Below are positions 10,195 to 20,795 of a DNA stretch of 64,000 nt, in pieces; positions within the stretch are counted from its first letter, which is position 1; the number at the start of each line of letters is the position of its first letter. Both the position numbers and the translations under genes were made by a program. This DNA comes from Lumbricus terrestris (Eukaryota > Annelida > Clitellata > Crassiclitellata > Lumbricidae): the NCBI GenBank assembly GCA_949752735.1, contig OX457043.1, forward strand, positions 37,632,605 to 37,696,604. Reading direction: 5' to 3'. The notes below the pieces were generated by a model, which was not told where the DNA came from, did not search any database, and worked only from the letters and a program-made list of their open reading frames with translations.

Positions 10195-11608
10195 GCACTT
10201 TCCTCATAGTTTTGTCAATCAGAATGCACAATTCATGCTTCTCCGTCATCTGATTCTTTTTGTCATCTGATTCTTTTTCACCAGCGTCCTAGCCACAACA
10301 ACTGACGAACATCCGGTGTTTCGAAGGACTTCGACCTGCTGATTTCCTACATAACCAATCGTCGTTTTCATATCAGTTCCGTATTTTCCCGGTCTATAGG
10401 CTTCACCTATGACGTGCGCTTTGCAACCACATCTTAGTTCAACATCTTCACCATCGGACAGATTTTTCAACGCCTTACCAGCATTTTCGTCACATCCTTC
10501 CTTGACCGGCGTTATTTCTGTATCGGTAGAAGTTGCGGTCGTTTTATGCGTTTTCTCATCCACTCCAGAAGATGTTGATTTATCTTCCCTGTTTTTAGCT
10601 CCTTGTTTCTGATTCTGCCGTGCATTTCTAGGCTTCCATGAAGTTTGCATTCCTGCTGCTTTTTGTGATTCATTCTAAATCGACAGGAGCTATATGAATG
10701 TCCGGGCCGATTGCAGAAAAAACAAAGCCTATCATTAGCCCCATTGCGACTTTGGTCTTTTCCTCCAGTCCTCTCATTTTCCTTAGTGAAGTCTGGCTTG
10801 AGAAATGTTCTCTCTGTTCTTACTTCTTTTTCTGCGAAGTTCGACTGGTATGGCTGCTTTAACCTTCCGTCGTGTGCCCCTATGTAGGTCTCCGCTAATT
10901 TAGCGAGTTCCTGAAGATCTTTTGGCGCCCTTTCTCTCAAGAAAAGCGACAATTCTTTGCTCACAACAGAAAGATACTGCTCCTTTATCAGCAAACTCTT
11001 CAGTTATTCAAAGTCTTGAGTGACTTTGGCGAGCTCAATCCATCTCATCAAGTAGCTTTCTAATCTGGTGATGAATTGTTGAGGCGATTCACCCGTTTCC
11101 GGTGTACAAGAGTATTAAAACCGTTTGTGAAAACCTTCCTCCGTCATTTGATATCTTTTCAGAAGAGCATCTTTCAATGCGTCATAAACGTCGTATTATC
11201 AGATGGTTTAAGTATCCTTCCGATACTTAGGGCCAGAGATCCATTTATTAGGGGAGGTACGGGGAAGACTTACTTACTCACTTTCTGATTTATAAATAAC
11301 AACGAGAGATTAGATTTTGTACAAAAGTATTATTATGATATCGACGTCAGATCTGTTTAGTCTGGCGAGAATATCAAATGCCACTCGCTAGGCTAGTTCC
11401 CAATGTTATTATTAAATATTAATAACTATCCTATTTGACTACTCCACACCGTTCTTTTTCCTAAGACCCAAACCAGACTTCCTAACTTATGCTGTTAATA
11501 ACTAACTACTCAGAGTGACGACGAAGCTGTAACTCGTGATGGACTCTCAACTCCGTCTACTTCAGTTGGCTTGTCTACCACTAGCTGCCAAATCTTATCC
11601 CTCCTCTA
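10195..11608. repeat. Right copy of the 1414-bp direct repeat
   Basis: Same sequence as 1-1414. Here it continues in both directions into Gypsy element 1, with integrase on the left. On the right it continues into the rest of the insertion that splits gag. This right copy is therefore the parental context. Confidence 0.9.
10246..11186 (-). pseudogene. Gypsy gag C-terminus and protease start
   Basis: As in the left copy: capsid C-terminal part with DALLKRYQMTEEGF near 11170, a stop near 11130 and another near 11004. The 160-codon frame at 10512-10994 carries the SCAN-like helix and the zinc knuckle. The 134-codon frame at 10246-10650 reaches the protease, whose active site is NTG where DTG is expected. 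The 5' part of gag is separated by the insertion at 11187-12250. Confidence 0.8.
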
Positions 11609-11632
11609 CCCAGGTTGACCGCCTCGAATTCC

Positions 11633-11881
11633 TGCTTACATTATATTATATACCCTAGGTTCCTCTATAGCTTACAGTTGCAAGCCAATCCTGTTCTAGA
11701 GCTCTTCCTTATTGGTGCGCTGATCTGGCCTCCCAGCGCTACAGTTAATGGAATGAGGCGATGTGTGCGCGTGCCTCCTAATGAGTGACACCATGTATGT
11801 ATATACTGTATCTTCTTCTAAACTCAAGTCATGTATCCCTATCTATTATGTATGTTTCCTATGCCTGCTTAGTTTCTCCTC
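11633..11881 (-). repeat. Direct repeat 1, LTR-like
   Basis: About 250 bp, roughly 90 percent the same as 11997-12250, with shared segments such as gcttacagttg and gtgtgcgcgtgcctcctaat. On the minus strand it opens with TGAGGAG and ends near ...AGCA, an LTR-like TG...CA pattern. A poly-purine run (nine G on the minus strand) lies just upstream in that orientation, as a polypurine tract would. Confidence 0.55.
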
Positions 11882-11996
11882 ATTATAAACCCCCCCCCTA
11901 CCGTGAAGAAGACGAAAATGTCCTCGTTTTCCTAGTGTACGAATTAAAGTGTGAATTAAGTTCCCGTCCAAATTTCTCCTTGGATAGGAACGGTGT

Positions 11997-12250
11997 GGTT
12001 ACATTGTATTATATACCATAGGTTCCTTTATAGCTTACAGTTGCCAGCCAGTCCTGTTCTAGAGCTATTCCCTATTGGGTGCGCTGATCTGGCTTCCCAG
12101 CGCTACAGCCAATGGAATGAGACGATGTGTGCGCGTGCCTCCTAATGAGTGAGACCATAAATATATGTATATACTGTATCTTCTTCTAAACTCAAGTCAT
12201 GTATCCCTGTCTATTATGTGTGTTTCCTATGCCTGCTTAATTTCTCCTCA
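11997..12250 (-). repeat. Direct repeat 2, LTR-like
   Basis: Partner of 11633-11881. Its outer edge coincides with the insertion boundary next to the tcata duplication. With only about 115 bp between the repeats, the pair looks like a terminal-repeat retrotransposon in miniature. I could not assign a primer-binding site. Confidence 0.5.
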
Positions 12251-12255
12251 TCATA

Positions 12256-13070
12256 GTATTGTTCAGGCGGCATACGCGCAAATACATCTAAAGCGCTTCC
12301 CTTAAAAAGTGCGGATAAATAAACTACCCAATCTTGCCTTTTCCATATTCGAATAGACGCATATTTCTCAAATCTTCTCAGATAAGCGTCCATATTAGCT
12401 TTGCCATCCTCAAATGGGGACAGCTTTGGTCCTTTCCTCGCGTTGACTGTCCAATCCGAGGGCCGCTCCTCTTCCTCATCCTCTTCACCATCCTCTTCAG
12501 ATGCTGCGTTTTCACTAACGCTTCTGAAGCTATCCTGCCATTCAGTTTTCCCTTCGAGCTTAGCTTTTTCCAAAGCCATGGATTGCTCATGCTGTTCCTT
12601 TTGCATTTCCAATGCCTGCTCGTGCGCCTCTGCTTTCGTCTTTCTTTCCAATTCCAGTTTTCTCATGGCGCATTCATCGGTTTCGGCTTATGCTTGTCTC
12701 TCCAAAACTAACTTCTTCATTGCCTTAACTTCGGCTTCGGCCTTGGCCTGTCTTTTCAAATCTAAATCTTCGGCTTTTGCCTGTTTCTCCAATTCAAATT
12801 TCTTGAGTGCGTTTTCTTCTGCTTCGGCTTTGGCCTGTCTTTCCAAATCAAACTCCTGTCGCTCCAATTCAAACTTTTGGAGCGCGTTTTCTTCGGCTAC
12901 GGCTTTAGCCTGCCGCTCCATCTCAAACTTGCGCAGCTCTCTGTCAGCTGCTCTCTCTTCTCGCTCAAGAATCCGTTTCTGTCGCGCTTCTTCATCAGCT
13001 CTGTGCTTTTCTAGAAACTGAAGAAGCTCAGGTCCTTTGAAGCCTTTCTGCAAGTGCTATCAATTGCTCC
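12256..13070 (-). pseudogene. Gypsy gag N-terminus, coiled coil
   Basis: Starts near 13070 with a frame disturbance after about ten codons. A long charged coiled coil follows (13053-12550), built of repeats such as ERQAKAEAEENALKKFELE. An acidic linker follows (EEDGEEDEEEE), then the capsid start (PFEDGKANMDAYLRRFEKYA and GSALDVFARMPPEQY), where the insertion begins. A stop near 12686 breaks the coil. This N-terminal coil plus capsid layout is shared with the Gmr1-like Gypsy at 41.4 kb. The Ser-rich plus-strand frame over it is a shadow. Confidence 0.8.
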
Positions 13071-13478
13071 ATGTCGAGAAATAATTAGCAGACTGGGCGA
13101 AACTGAAACAGCGACAAATGCAGACTAGATAACTACCAAAGACCCCACTATAGGCGACGCTAAAAGAAGTAGGTCTTTAAACAATCCCTCTGGCCTATTT
13201 TATGCAGCGTGCAACACCAGGTCCTACGCTATACTAGCATAAACATCTTCAGCAATGCTTCAATTCGTTTGCTAAAATGTCTAGCAGTGTCTAAATCCCC
13301 GTCTAATTCTAACGAGACAATGAAAGCTTACTTTATACTAATACCCGACACTAGCCTAAGCAAACTCAACCATCCCAACTACACTTCCACCACATTGTCA
13401 TGAGTTATCTTTAATGGTGAGTTAAGCCCTAGCCTATTACGGACCAAGGTGTTTAAGACTATTATCGAAGTACCAGAC
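13071..13478. other. Unassigned, upstream of Gypsy 1 gag
   Basis: Expected site of the 5' untranslated region and LTR of Gypsy element 1, but no partner LTR was recognised near its 3' end. No reading frame of note. Confidence 0.3.
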
Positions 13479-13480
13479 TA

Positions 13481-14442
13481 CACCGTGTCTCAAAAAAAAA
13501 CTGTGCAAAATTATTTTTGTCAGAACTTCGTCAAATTTCCACCAATCTTGATAACTTTTGGTAGGTAGATGGCAAAGTGGCTGAAATTTCATGCTATATA
13601 TAAATTTTCCTCCTCACCTGACTTATATCACCGCACTACCTTGTTAAACACAGATGCACCAATTTTTGATATAACGCTCAAATTTTATGACTTGCAACAA
13701 ACTATCTGACGACTGAATTAGCATTCAGTAAGGTAAAATATGGTTTACTTAGCAGAGTGTTTAATAGCTATGACAGATCTGCTTAAAAGTGCTAGAATTG
13801 GTGCTCGGAATGTGCCCCGAATACACAGAAACAAGCTCTTAGACGGCAACGCAACTGGCCTATAGCAGCATAAACGATCGACTGGTCAAAGCGCGCCCAC
13901 TCGTCAAGCAGGAACGTTTTGAGTTCGTAGACGTTGGCTATTCTGGACCAGTAAACCTCCTGCAGCACACTCCATATGCTATAGTCGACTGGGTTAAGAT
14001 CCAGTGAATTCGGCGGCCACAGTGTTGGAGGGATGAAGTCGTGCGTCTCTCGCTCCAGGAAAGAGACGGCGTCGCGCGCTTGATGCACCATCCTGTTAAA
14101 AGACAATAAGCTCGCCCTGGGATACCCGGCGTATGTCTGACGGTATCTTCTGTGCAAGAAGGTTGTCGCGATAGTAGGCCTATTCCCCATTCACTTTGAC
14201 ATCCGCCTCGATGCAATGGATTTCAGTGCAGCCAAGCTTCGAGGCGCCGTTATGTGAAAAATTGGTAATCTGGGTTTAAGAAGGTAATGCGGTGATATGA
14301 GTCAGGTGAGGTGGAAAATTTATATATAGCATAAAATTTCAGCCATTTTTCCGTCTACCTACTAAAAGTTATTAAGATTGGTGAAAATTTGGCGAAGTTC
14401 TGACAAAAACAATTCTGCACAGTTTTTTTTTGAGACACGGTG
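13481..14442 (-). mobile_element. Mariner-type DNA transposon with long TIRs
   Basis: 962-bp element flanked by TA on both sides (13479-13480 and 14443-14444). The ends are inverted repeats of about 155 bp (13481-13640 and 14283-14442) that begin caccgtgtctcaaaa, with a run of A. The middle holds a decayed transposase remnant. Size and TA target fit IS630/Tc1/mariner elements. The long TIRs suggest a deletion derivative. Confidence 0.9.
13792..14216 (-). pseudogene. Mariner-family transposase C-terminus
   Basis: 132-codon frame (13792-14190) with the DDE-region signature LWPPNSLDLNPVDYSIW, which contains a conserved catalytic acid. It is followed by VYELKTFLLDEWARFDQSIV, typical of IS630/Tc1/mariner transposases. 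The N-terminal DNA-binding half and the upstream catalytic Asp residues are missing or in other frames. Inactive. Confidence 0.85.
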
Positions 14443-14444
14443 TA

Positions 14445-15050
14445 TATATAGAACAAAGCACAAAACTCGTTTAGAAATTATTAAGGTAAAAAGACAACTG
14501 AAATTGAACTGAAAGACATAATACATATAGAGCAAATAATATGGTCGATAGACTAAATCTATAGCACCATAATCGATGGTCGTGCTCTCCCCCAGACCCT
14601 CCAACAACTGGTCGATGACTCACGTTTCGGTTCGCATGGCGACAGTTTCTGCAGGTGTGACGAAGTTCTATACGTGCTACGCAGCGAAGGGTTTCTGTCG
14701 GCTCACTGGTCTGGTTCGGCTGCCTCGTTCTGAAGTCGAATTCGTCCGTTGATCCTCGTTCCATGATGGAAGATGAACACAGCGTCGAGAGTTGCAATCC
14801 TGCTGGCGTTCCAGTTACGACCGCTGGCCGCGTCTTGTAGAGGAGTGCCAGTTCCTTCCGGCACCGCCCACCTCTTTCGTAGAAATGGTGGAGAAGTTTC
14901 CGCTCTCGGACACCGCCACGTCTGGAGTAGACGTGGTGGAGAAAATGACTCCGTCCTCGACTGATAGCACCGTAGCACCGTTGTGCTCCGTATACCCGTC
15001 TGGTGGCACCGTTGTTCTCCGTATTCGCCTGGTAGCATGGTTGTGCTACG
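14445..15050. repeat. Dispersed repeat with minisatellite
   Basis: About 600 bp between the mariner and the first (ATT)n array. From 14880 on it matches 3700-3936 (gagaagtttccgctctcgg, then acgtctggagtagacgtgg), and it ends in about three 30-bp units at 14963-15045. The first 400 bp has no homology I recognise. Confidence 0.55.
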
Positions 15051-15067
15051 TTATTATTATTATTATA
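15051..15067. repeat. (ATT)n array at the 3' end of LINE A
   Basis: Short run of ATT, about six units, directly joined to the 3' end of LINE copy A. Leftmost array of the ATT/LINE cluster. Confidence 0.95.
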
Positions 15068-15119
15068 ACTGGAATGCTAGGTTTAGATTTCGATATAGTT
15101 TTTACATAACAATTTTAGA

Positions 15120-15446
15120 TTATTTAGGGTGGCCAGTCCATGGCCCTGGGTAGTCCAGACAAGGTGCCCTGAAAGGCAACGGCATTGTGGCGTTGGATTG
15201 TAACTGAAATGCTCTGGAAAAGGAAACCAGTTTCGCGTAAATCTCCAGATAACTTTGTAAGTCCGATTTCGGACACAAAGATGCCTCATTGTTGATGGGA
15301 CCCATTGTTTCGACAGCCAAGGGGACGAAGAGGTATGTCCTTTGGAGGTCCAAGTATTTTGATAGTTTCCTAGTGGCGGCTTTCTCCGCCGCTCTCCCGG
15401 CTTCAGTCGCGTTCTCGAGGACGTAGGAAGCAGCCAACGGTCGCAT
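15120..15446 (-). pseudogene. LINE A endonuclease C-terminus
   Basis: 108 codons closing the LINE protein: EKAATRKLSKYLDLQRTYLFVP, then VETMGPINNE and SYLEIYAK with the final AFQLQS...MPLPFRAPCLD. It overlaps the upstream ORF end by about 44 bp in another frame, so a frameshift at about 15.42 kb separates the lysine block from the WDATV block. Confidence 0.75.
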
Positions 15447-16395
15447 CCCAAATCAACGCTTTCCCGTGACTCCAGGGGATCAGGGTCTGTCCGTCCGGTC
15501 GTTTCCCGTCCAACCTCGTGAGGCCCGACGGCTCTTTGATTGCCGGAGTGCCAGCTCTATTCAGACTTCGGTAGACAAGGTCGTTGATGGTGCTATGCCT
15601 TGCCTGTCGACCGAATCCAAGGGAGCATGAGAGACCATGCGAGCCCCTTGCTGTTACAGGGGCGCCACAAACACACGTGTGCGGCTCACATATGGCCGCG
15701 CCAAGTCGGAGACCTATCGCAACTCGCACAGCCTCGTCGTTCAATCTGAGGTCGAACGCGGTAAGTGGAAAGACGTATAGCCAGTCGGAAGCGTGTGGTG
15801 CCATTGAGGCCTTTAGACGTGCCCGATCGTATGGGTCTTGTAGCCTTGACTCGATGGAAAGCACGGTCTTAAGCAGCAGCGGCTTGTCCAGCTTGTGACT
15901 TAGAAACTCCGTTGGATCTCCAGACTCAGTAATTCTCATCCAGTCGGACCGCGCGGAATCGGATGATTCGTCGTTAAAGTTCCAGGCCGCTCCCAAAAAG
16001 AGAGACTGGATGGAGAGGGTGCCAGCGGCAGGAGCCAAAAAGGCTGGAAGTGCCAACAAAGACACCCTCCTAACTCCCAGTCCCCCTAATCTGATTGGAA
16101 GAGATGCCTGCATCCATTGGTCGTCGGTCAAAGTAATGTTAAATACCCGTTCAAGACCTCCCCTTAGCAGCTCATCGTAACCCTGCAATCGAGGGTGGTC
16201 GCGACAAGGGGTGCATCTTAATAAGTGCAGCAGCCTTGGCGAGGCAAGCGAGCATCTGAGGATCAAGAGAGCGTCCTGTTTTGCGACGAGTTGTAATCTG
16301 TCGATCGAGGTCCCGAGGTCGGTCACGCATTTGTCGAGCGCTGATAGAAGCGCCGACGACGACGTGAGCGGAGCATCAAGAAGCATGGCCGCCAT
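15403..16395 (-). pseudogene. LINE A thumb and endonuclease
   Basis: 330-codon frame. Residues 1-150 are the post-RT region (DDQWMQASLPIRLGGLGVRR, then AFLAPAAGT). Near residue 240 comes the zinc motif CVCGAPVTARGSHGLSC. It is followed by [33 protein letters not shown] and LIWDATV, the RPD...D core of restriction-like endonucleases of R2/R4-type LINEs. After WDATV the frame is lost. Confidence 0.85.
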
Positions 16396-16703
16396 GGGAT
16401 CGACTCAGGCGAATTGTCGCATAGCGCCTCGGTTGGTGTTGTAGAAATCAAAGTCGGCCACAATGATTTCGCACTTAATGCGGTTGAGCGTTAGCCCCAG
16501 TCGCGAGCATCCTTCCTTGATCGAATCCACGTCAGACTCCACTATCTCTGGTTCCCGCCAAGGGTGAAGTCGTCGAGGTATCCGAAGGCTAAGGGCGACA
16601 CCAAGCGAGTTAGAATAGGATGAAGCGGTAGACAGAATAGTAGAGGCCCCAATGGATCGCCCTGTTGTGACCCTTCCTGCGATAGTATATTAAACCGGCC
16701 GAA

Positions 16704-17498
16704 CTAAAGAGATGTCGTCTCGGCGTAGGCAAGGTGGCAATATGCGGCCAATTCAGGGATGATTTCATCAACCGACGCCAGCATGGAATCACGGTGTAGG
16801 CTGTTGAATGCGTTCGAGATGTCAAACTTGACCAATACTGACTGTGGGCCCATGTTTTTAAAAAATCGTCTGGCGGCATGGGACGCAGCCTCGCAGCCTC
16901 CTGGCACTCCCACCCCCAGTTGTATAGGGGTTAGGTACGGCGTGACACGCGGGATGGCGAACGCGTTGGCGCATTTAGATGCAAGTCTTCGCCAGACATA
17001 TCCAATGGCTATCGGTCTTAGGCCGCCACATTTCTTGCGAAGTGCGAAAAGAGTTCCTCCAAATAAGATGCAACGAAACTCTTGTGGACAAGTGCCAGCC
17101 AGAAGAAGGTTGACGAATGCGGTCGTCGCCTTCAGTAACCCAGGTCCTGAGTACGGATCGTTCAAGAGTTCCGCGAAGTGTTGCAGACGCAGGCCATCTG
17201 GACCGCCTGACGAACCCATGGGGGAAGAACGAATTGATGTACGTATCTCCAACTCAGTGGCCTGGAACGGCGCATTTGATGACGAGCAGACGATGGCTGG
17301 GCGGTCAGGCGGTGGCGCCGGATGCTTTTTCCGCAGAACTTCAAATGTTTCTTCGTTAATCGGCGCAGGAGTGTCGTCGGAGCAAAGGATACGGGCCGCA
17401 GCACTGATATTCCCATCTGCCATTTTGGCGGCCACCACAGAAGTTAGCGCCCGCTTCCCATCCAAGTCCGTAGTTTTGCGTCTGACATTAGTATCCAC
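16704..17498 (-). pseudogene. LINE A RT, N-terminal half
   Basis: 264-codon frame with GSSGGPDGLRLQHFAELL, the GGTLFALRKKCGGLRPIAIG finger region, QLGVGVPGGCEAA, and the first RT acid in VKFDISNAFNSLHRD. A stop follows before the palm. The YLDD segment (near 16580) and the intervening QGD block (near 16655) lie in other frames. Confidence 0.85.
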
Positions 17499-17560
17499 GT
17501 CTGGATCAAATAGGTTCTAGACGAGAGTCGACCATCTCAAATGAAAGTCATCAACGCGCT

Positions 17561-17590
17561 AATAATAATTATTATTATTACTATTATTAT
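17561..17590. repeat. (ATT)n array 5' of LINE A
   Basis: Imperfect ATT run bordering the 5' truncation point of copy A and the 3' end of the stub at 17591. Confidence 0.9.
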
Positions 17591-17810
<220 letters not shown>

Positions 17811-17824
17811 TCCTTGGGCTAAAT

Positions 17825-18262
17825 GCCCGTATGGGTCCGACGCCACTCTGTCTGAGTGTGTCTCGTGTCATGTTGCCCAGCTTCAACCGGTCCGGTCAGC
17901 AGGTCCATACCATTAACATCTTGGAGCAGCTGGACCACCTTGTCTGATTGAAGAGAATATTGGGAGAGAGGCATGAAGGACAACCTGGGTAAATGCCCGT
18001 ATGTGTCCCACGCTCTCTCCCGACTCTCCACTGGTCTGTTCCTGACCGGCTTGTGCATGTCAGCTCCACATCATGACACCTTGAAGCATCTGGGTCGCTC
18101 TGTCACTTGTGCCGTGGTTTTTGCGGACTTCAATCGTCTTGGTCTTTTACTGCCAGCGTATCGCCACCCATCTGGCAAACCTTCCTCCTTTTGTCCGGAC
18201 TTAGGACCGTTGTTGGTTCCCTGTGGCGGAGGATGGATGCAGTTTAACGTAATGCCCGGGAC
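17825..18262. repeat. Dispersed 440-bp repeat, copy 1
   Basis: Closely matches 48866-49350 in the same orientation (ccagcttcaaccggtccggt, then ggaccaccttgtctgattga, then gccacccatctggcaaacct). A partial internal duplication is visible (gtaaatgcccgtatg at two places). Translated frames are not conserved well enough to call a gene. Possibly a non-autonomous element. Confidence 0.8.
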
Positions 18263-18308
18263 AAAAAATTATTTTAATTTTCTGTTAGCGATTACTCAAT
18301 TTTTTTTA

Positions 18309-18346
18309 TATTATTATTATTATCATTATTATTATTATTATTATTA

Positions 18347-18401
<55 letters not shown>

Positions 18402-18440
18402 TATTATTATTATTATTTTATTTTTTTATTATTTTATTAT
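18309..18440. repeat. (ATT)n array with interruptions
   Basis: About 130 bp of ATT with a few ATC and ACT units and T runs, bordering the 3' end of LINE copy B. Confidence 0.95.
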
Positions 18441-18857
18441 GAACAACTTCCTTTATTGCAAAACAGACACGACCTTAATGTAGCAAAAGTTCCGAAGAAA
18501 AACCATGGCATCTATGGTTCTTGGTCCTCGTCCCCTGTGTCGTGCATAACAGTGCCTCTAAATGCTATTGCGTTGTAGCGTTGTGTGCAGGTAGACAGAC
18601 GCTGGAATAAATACACAGTTTCCATTGGATCGCCGGTGGCGGCAGTCAGCCAACGACGTAGTTCCATAATGAACTCACGACCTGACATGTTAATTGGTCC
18701 CAATGTTTCTAACGCTATTGGAACGAAGTTGTGGGTTGCAGGCAGATCAGCATATTTTGTTATTTTGCGCGATGCGGCAAATTCAGCTGCGCTCCCAGGT
18801 GTCGTTGATGTCTTTGGTAAGTAGGATACGGCGCAAGTATGGATGCTGGTTCCATCC
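18441..18857 (-). mobile_element. Endonuclease LINE copy B, 5' truncated
   Basis: 417-bp minus-strand copy between ATT arrays. The single open frame of 115 codons (18512-18859) covers the end of the endonuclease (ASRKITKYADLPATHNFVP, ETLGPINMSG, YNAIAFRGTV) to the natural stop. It was truncated during insertion just after the WD block. Confidence 0.9.
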
Positions 18858-18874
18858 ATATTATTATTATTATT

Positions 18875-19146
<272 letters not shown>

Positions 19147-20792
19147 CACATTTATTTCTTCAAAAACTAACACAATCACATGCAGACAAGTAAAAATAAT
19201 TGTTTTCAACGTTAGGCCTTAGGCCTCTCAATGTCTAGGCTGTCAAGTTCCGTCGTGCCCAACACTGACAACGAATTTCCTCTTTGGAGTGCGACTGATA
19301 TGCGCTGCAGCAGATGGTTAGTTTCACGCTGGTCACCGGTCGCTACGGAAATCCTCCTTCCTAGCTCCTGAGCAAATTCCAGAGACTCGGTGTGCCAGCT
19401 TCCTCCAGTTTCGATGGCCACAGGAACGAAATGATGCGACTGCGAGATGGCAGCATATTTAGTGGTCTTATTTCGAGCTGCTTTTTCCGCTGCTGCACTT
19501 GCGTTTTGCGATGTAAGATGTTCGTACGAGGCTGCAAATGTGTCCGGCACGGTGACGTCCCAAGCCAGGCAGCGACCGCTGGACCAGGGTATTATTGTAA
19601 CACCGTCTGGTCTTTTGCCATCGGTTCTGGAAAGACCATTGGGTTCTTTGATGGCCGGTATTTTGTCTCTCGTGAACGCCCGCCAAATCACGTCGTTTAT
19701 CATAGCATGCCGTTGTTGTCTTCCTGCACCTCTTGGACAAGAGAATCCGTGATGGCCTAAGGGTTCTACCACGGCACCACATTTACACGTATGTTTTTCA
19801 CACAACACAGTACCCAGACGAATGCCTACTGCAACTCTCAACACCTCTCCCGTCATCCGTAATCCTGCTCTCGTAATGGGAAGTGCATGGAGCCAGTCTC
19901 CTGAGTGTGACGATTGTACGGCTAGCAATCGTGATTTAGAAGCTGAATCTGCAGCTCTTTCTGTGAGTTCTTGAAATACATGTGAAATCAGCGCTGTGTC
20001 CCATTCTCTTTGTATGTATAATTTCAGTTCAGTAGGAGGAGACGCGTTCGAACTCATCATCCATAAACTAGACGCTTCCTCAACCAGTGGATCTGTAGAA
20101 ATTACAGAGACAGCGAGTAACAGTTGGTCTTGGAGGCTTCGCGTGCCAGCGGCTGATGCCAAAAAGGCGGAAGTTGCCAGCATATCGGCACTACGAATTC
20201 CGAGACCACCGTTTCTCACGGGTAATGAGGCCTGGATCCATTGATCGTCGTTCATATCAATGTTGAGGAGGCTACATAGACCTGTCCTCAATACTTCATC
20301 AAAGTCGTGTAGAAGATTTTTGTATAAGAAACATGCTGATGTTCTCAGTGTGTAGAGTAGCTTCGGTATGCTTAAGCTGTTCTTCAACAGGGTGAATGAA
20401 TCGTGTGGGTGAAGCATTTCAAGCCGTGTGATGACTTTCTTCAGATCGTTAATCTTCCTCTGAATAGATTTCTCGACGGCCCTGCCTGGCAGTAGTGGAG
20501 CTCCAAGCAATGTCATGTCTTCACTGGCGACAATTTCGAACTCAGCAAAGGCCTTGTTCTCGTGCGCTTCTACGTAACCGGAGCCACAAACGGTAGCCTC
20601 GCACTTTGACCGATTCAGTTGTAGGCCATACATGTGTGCCTGCTTCTCTATCAAGCTGATGTCGTGCTCAACTTCATCGATTGGTCCAGCAAGAGTAATG
20701 TCGTCGATGTAGCCGATATTTAACGGGGTAATCAGGCTCTCAAGAAGTGGATGTATCGTAAGGCAGAACTCCAGCGGTCCTAACGGGTCGCC

Positions 20793-20795
<3 letters not shown>
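19147..20795 (-). mobile_element. Endonuclease LINE copy C, 5' truncated
   Basis: 1.65-kb copy between ATT arrays. The reading frame stays open from the truncation point in the RT (GDPLGPLEFCL) to the stop at 19212, so it has no visible disabling mutation in the part that remains. This makes it one of the youngest copies. Its 3' untranslated region is unlike A, D, E or H. Confidence 0.9.
19212..20654 (-). CDS. LINE C protein, partial: RT end and endonuclease
   Basis: 480 codons from the first Met. The frame is open further upstream to the ATT array and includes the RT catalytic site as YIDD near 20710. The domains are RT palm end, the thumb (DDQWIQASLPVRNGGLGIRS), the zinc motif CKCGAVVEPLGHHGFSC, the RHAMINDVIWRAF block and the catalytic core KRPDG...AWDVTV. 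The lysine block (AARNKTTKYAAI) comes next and the LQRGNSLSVLG end follows. The protein would cut target DNA and prime reverse transcription. This fragment lacks the RT fingers and is not autonomous. Confidence 0.85.
   Translation of the reverse strand: MIEKQAHMYGLQLNRSKCEATVCGSGYVEAHENKAFAEFEIVASEDMTLLGAPLLPGRAVEKSIQRKINDLKKVITRLEMLHPHDSFTLLKNSLSIPKLLYTLRTSACFLYKNLLHDFDEVLRTGLCSLLNIDMNDDQWIQASLPVRNGGLGIRSADMLATSAFLASAAGTRSLQDQLLLAVSVISTDPLVEEASSLWMMSSNASPPTELKLYIQREWDTALISHVFQELTERAADSASKSRLLAVQSSHSGDWLHALPITRAGLRMTGEVLRVAVGIRLGTVLCEKHTCKCGAVVEPLGHHGFSCPRGAGRQQRHAMINDVIWRAFTRDKIPAIKEPNGLSRTDGKRPDGVTIIPWSSGRCLAWDVTVPDTFAASYEHLTSQNASAAAEKAARNKTTKYAAISQSHHFVPVAIETGGSWHTESLEFAQELGRRISVATGDQRETNHLLQRISVALQRGNSLSVLGTTELDSLDIERPKA

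Larger units (their letters stand above)
11187..12250. mobile_element. 1064-bp insertion in gag with 5-bp TSD
   Basis: Gag homology stops and resumes exactly across this segment, and tcata flanks both sides (11182-11186 and 12251-12255), as expected for a target duplication. It contains two direct repeats of about 250 bp at its right side. No coding region was recognised. Its left 420 bp is shared with the left copy of the 1414-bp duplication. Confidence 0.65.
5424..13070 (-). mobile_element. Gypsy element 1, decayed and interrupted
   Basis: Remains of one Ty3/Gypsy element read on the minus strand: gag N-terminus (12256-13070), gag C-terminus and protease (10246-11186), integrase N-terminus (9497-10051), then RT and RNase H (6620-5424). 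Integrase lies upstream of RT, which is the Gmr1-type order and matches the intact Gypsy at 35.9-42.2 kb. The element is cut by an insertion at 11187-12250, and by a hAT-like end, a minisatellite and a CR1/L2-like LINE between 9.5 and 6.6 kb. The integrase core is missing. LTRs were not identified. It is possible, though less likely, that the RT part belongs to a second element. Confidence 0.6.
15068..17560 (-). mobile_element. Endonuclease LINE copy A
   Basis: About 2.5-kb minus-strand LINE between ATT arrays. It holds a pre-RT region, RT, thumb/linker and C-terminal endonuclease, broken by frameshifts. The catalytic YLDD is intact near 16580 in a short frame. The 3' untranslated start aactggaatgctaggttta is shared with copy F and the stub at 25749. 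The 5' end stops at gtcatcaacgcgc, where copy F continues, so A is 5' truncated. It may be a non-LTR element of the R4/Dong type, some of which use TAA repeats, but the clade needs a tree. Confidence 0.85.

Noticed and set aside
12401..13021. 206-codon Ser-rich plus-strand frame
   Set aside because: Antisense shadow of the Gypsy gag coiled coil, whose minus-strand reading has recognisable heptads and continues into capsid sequence.
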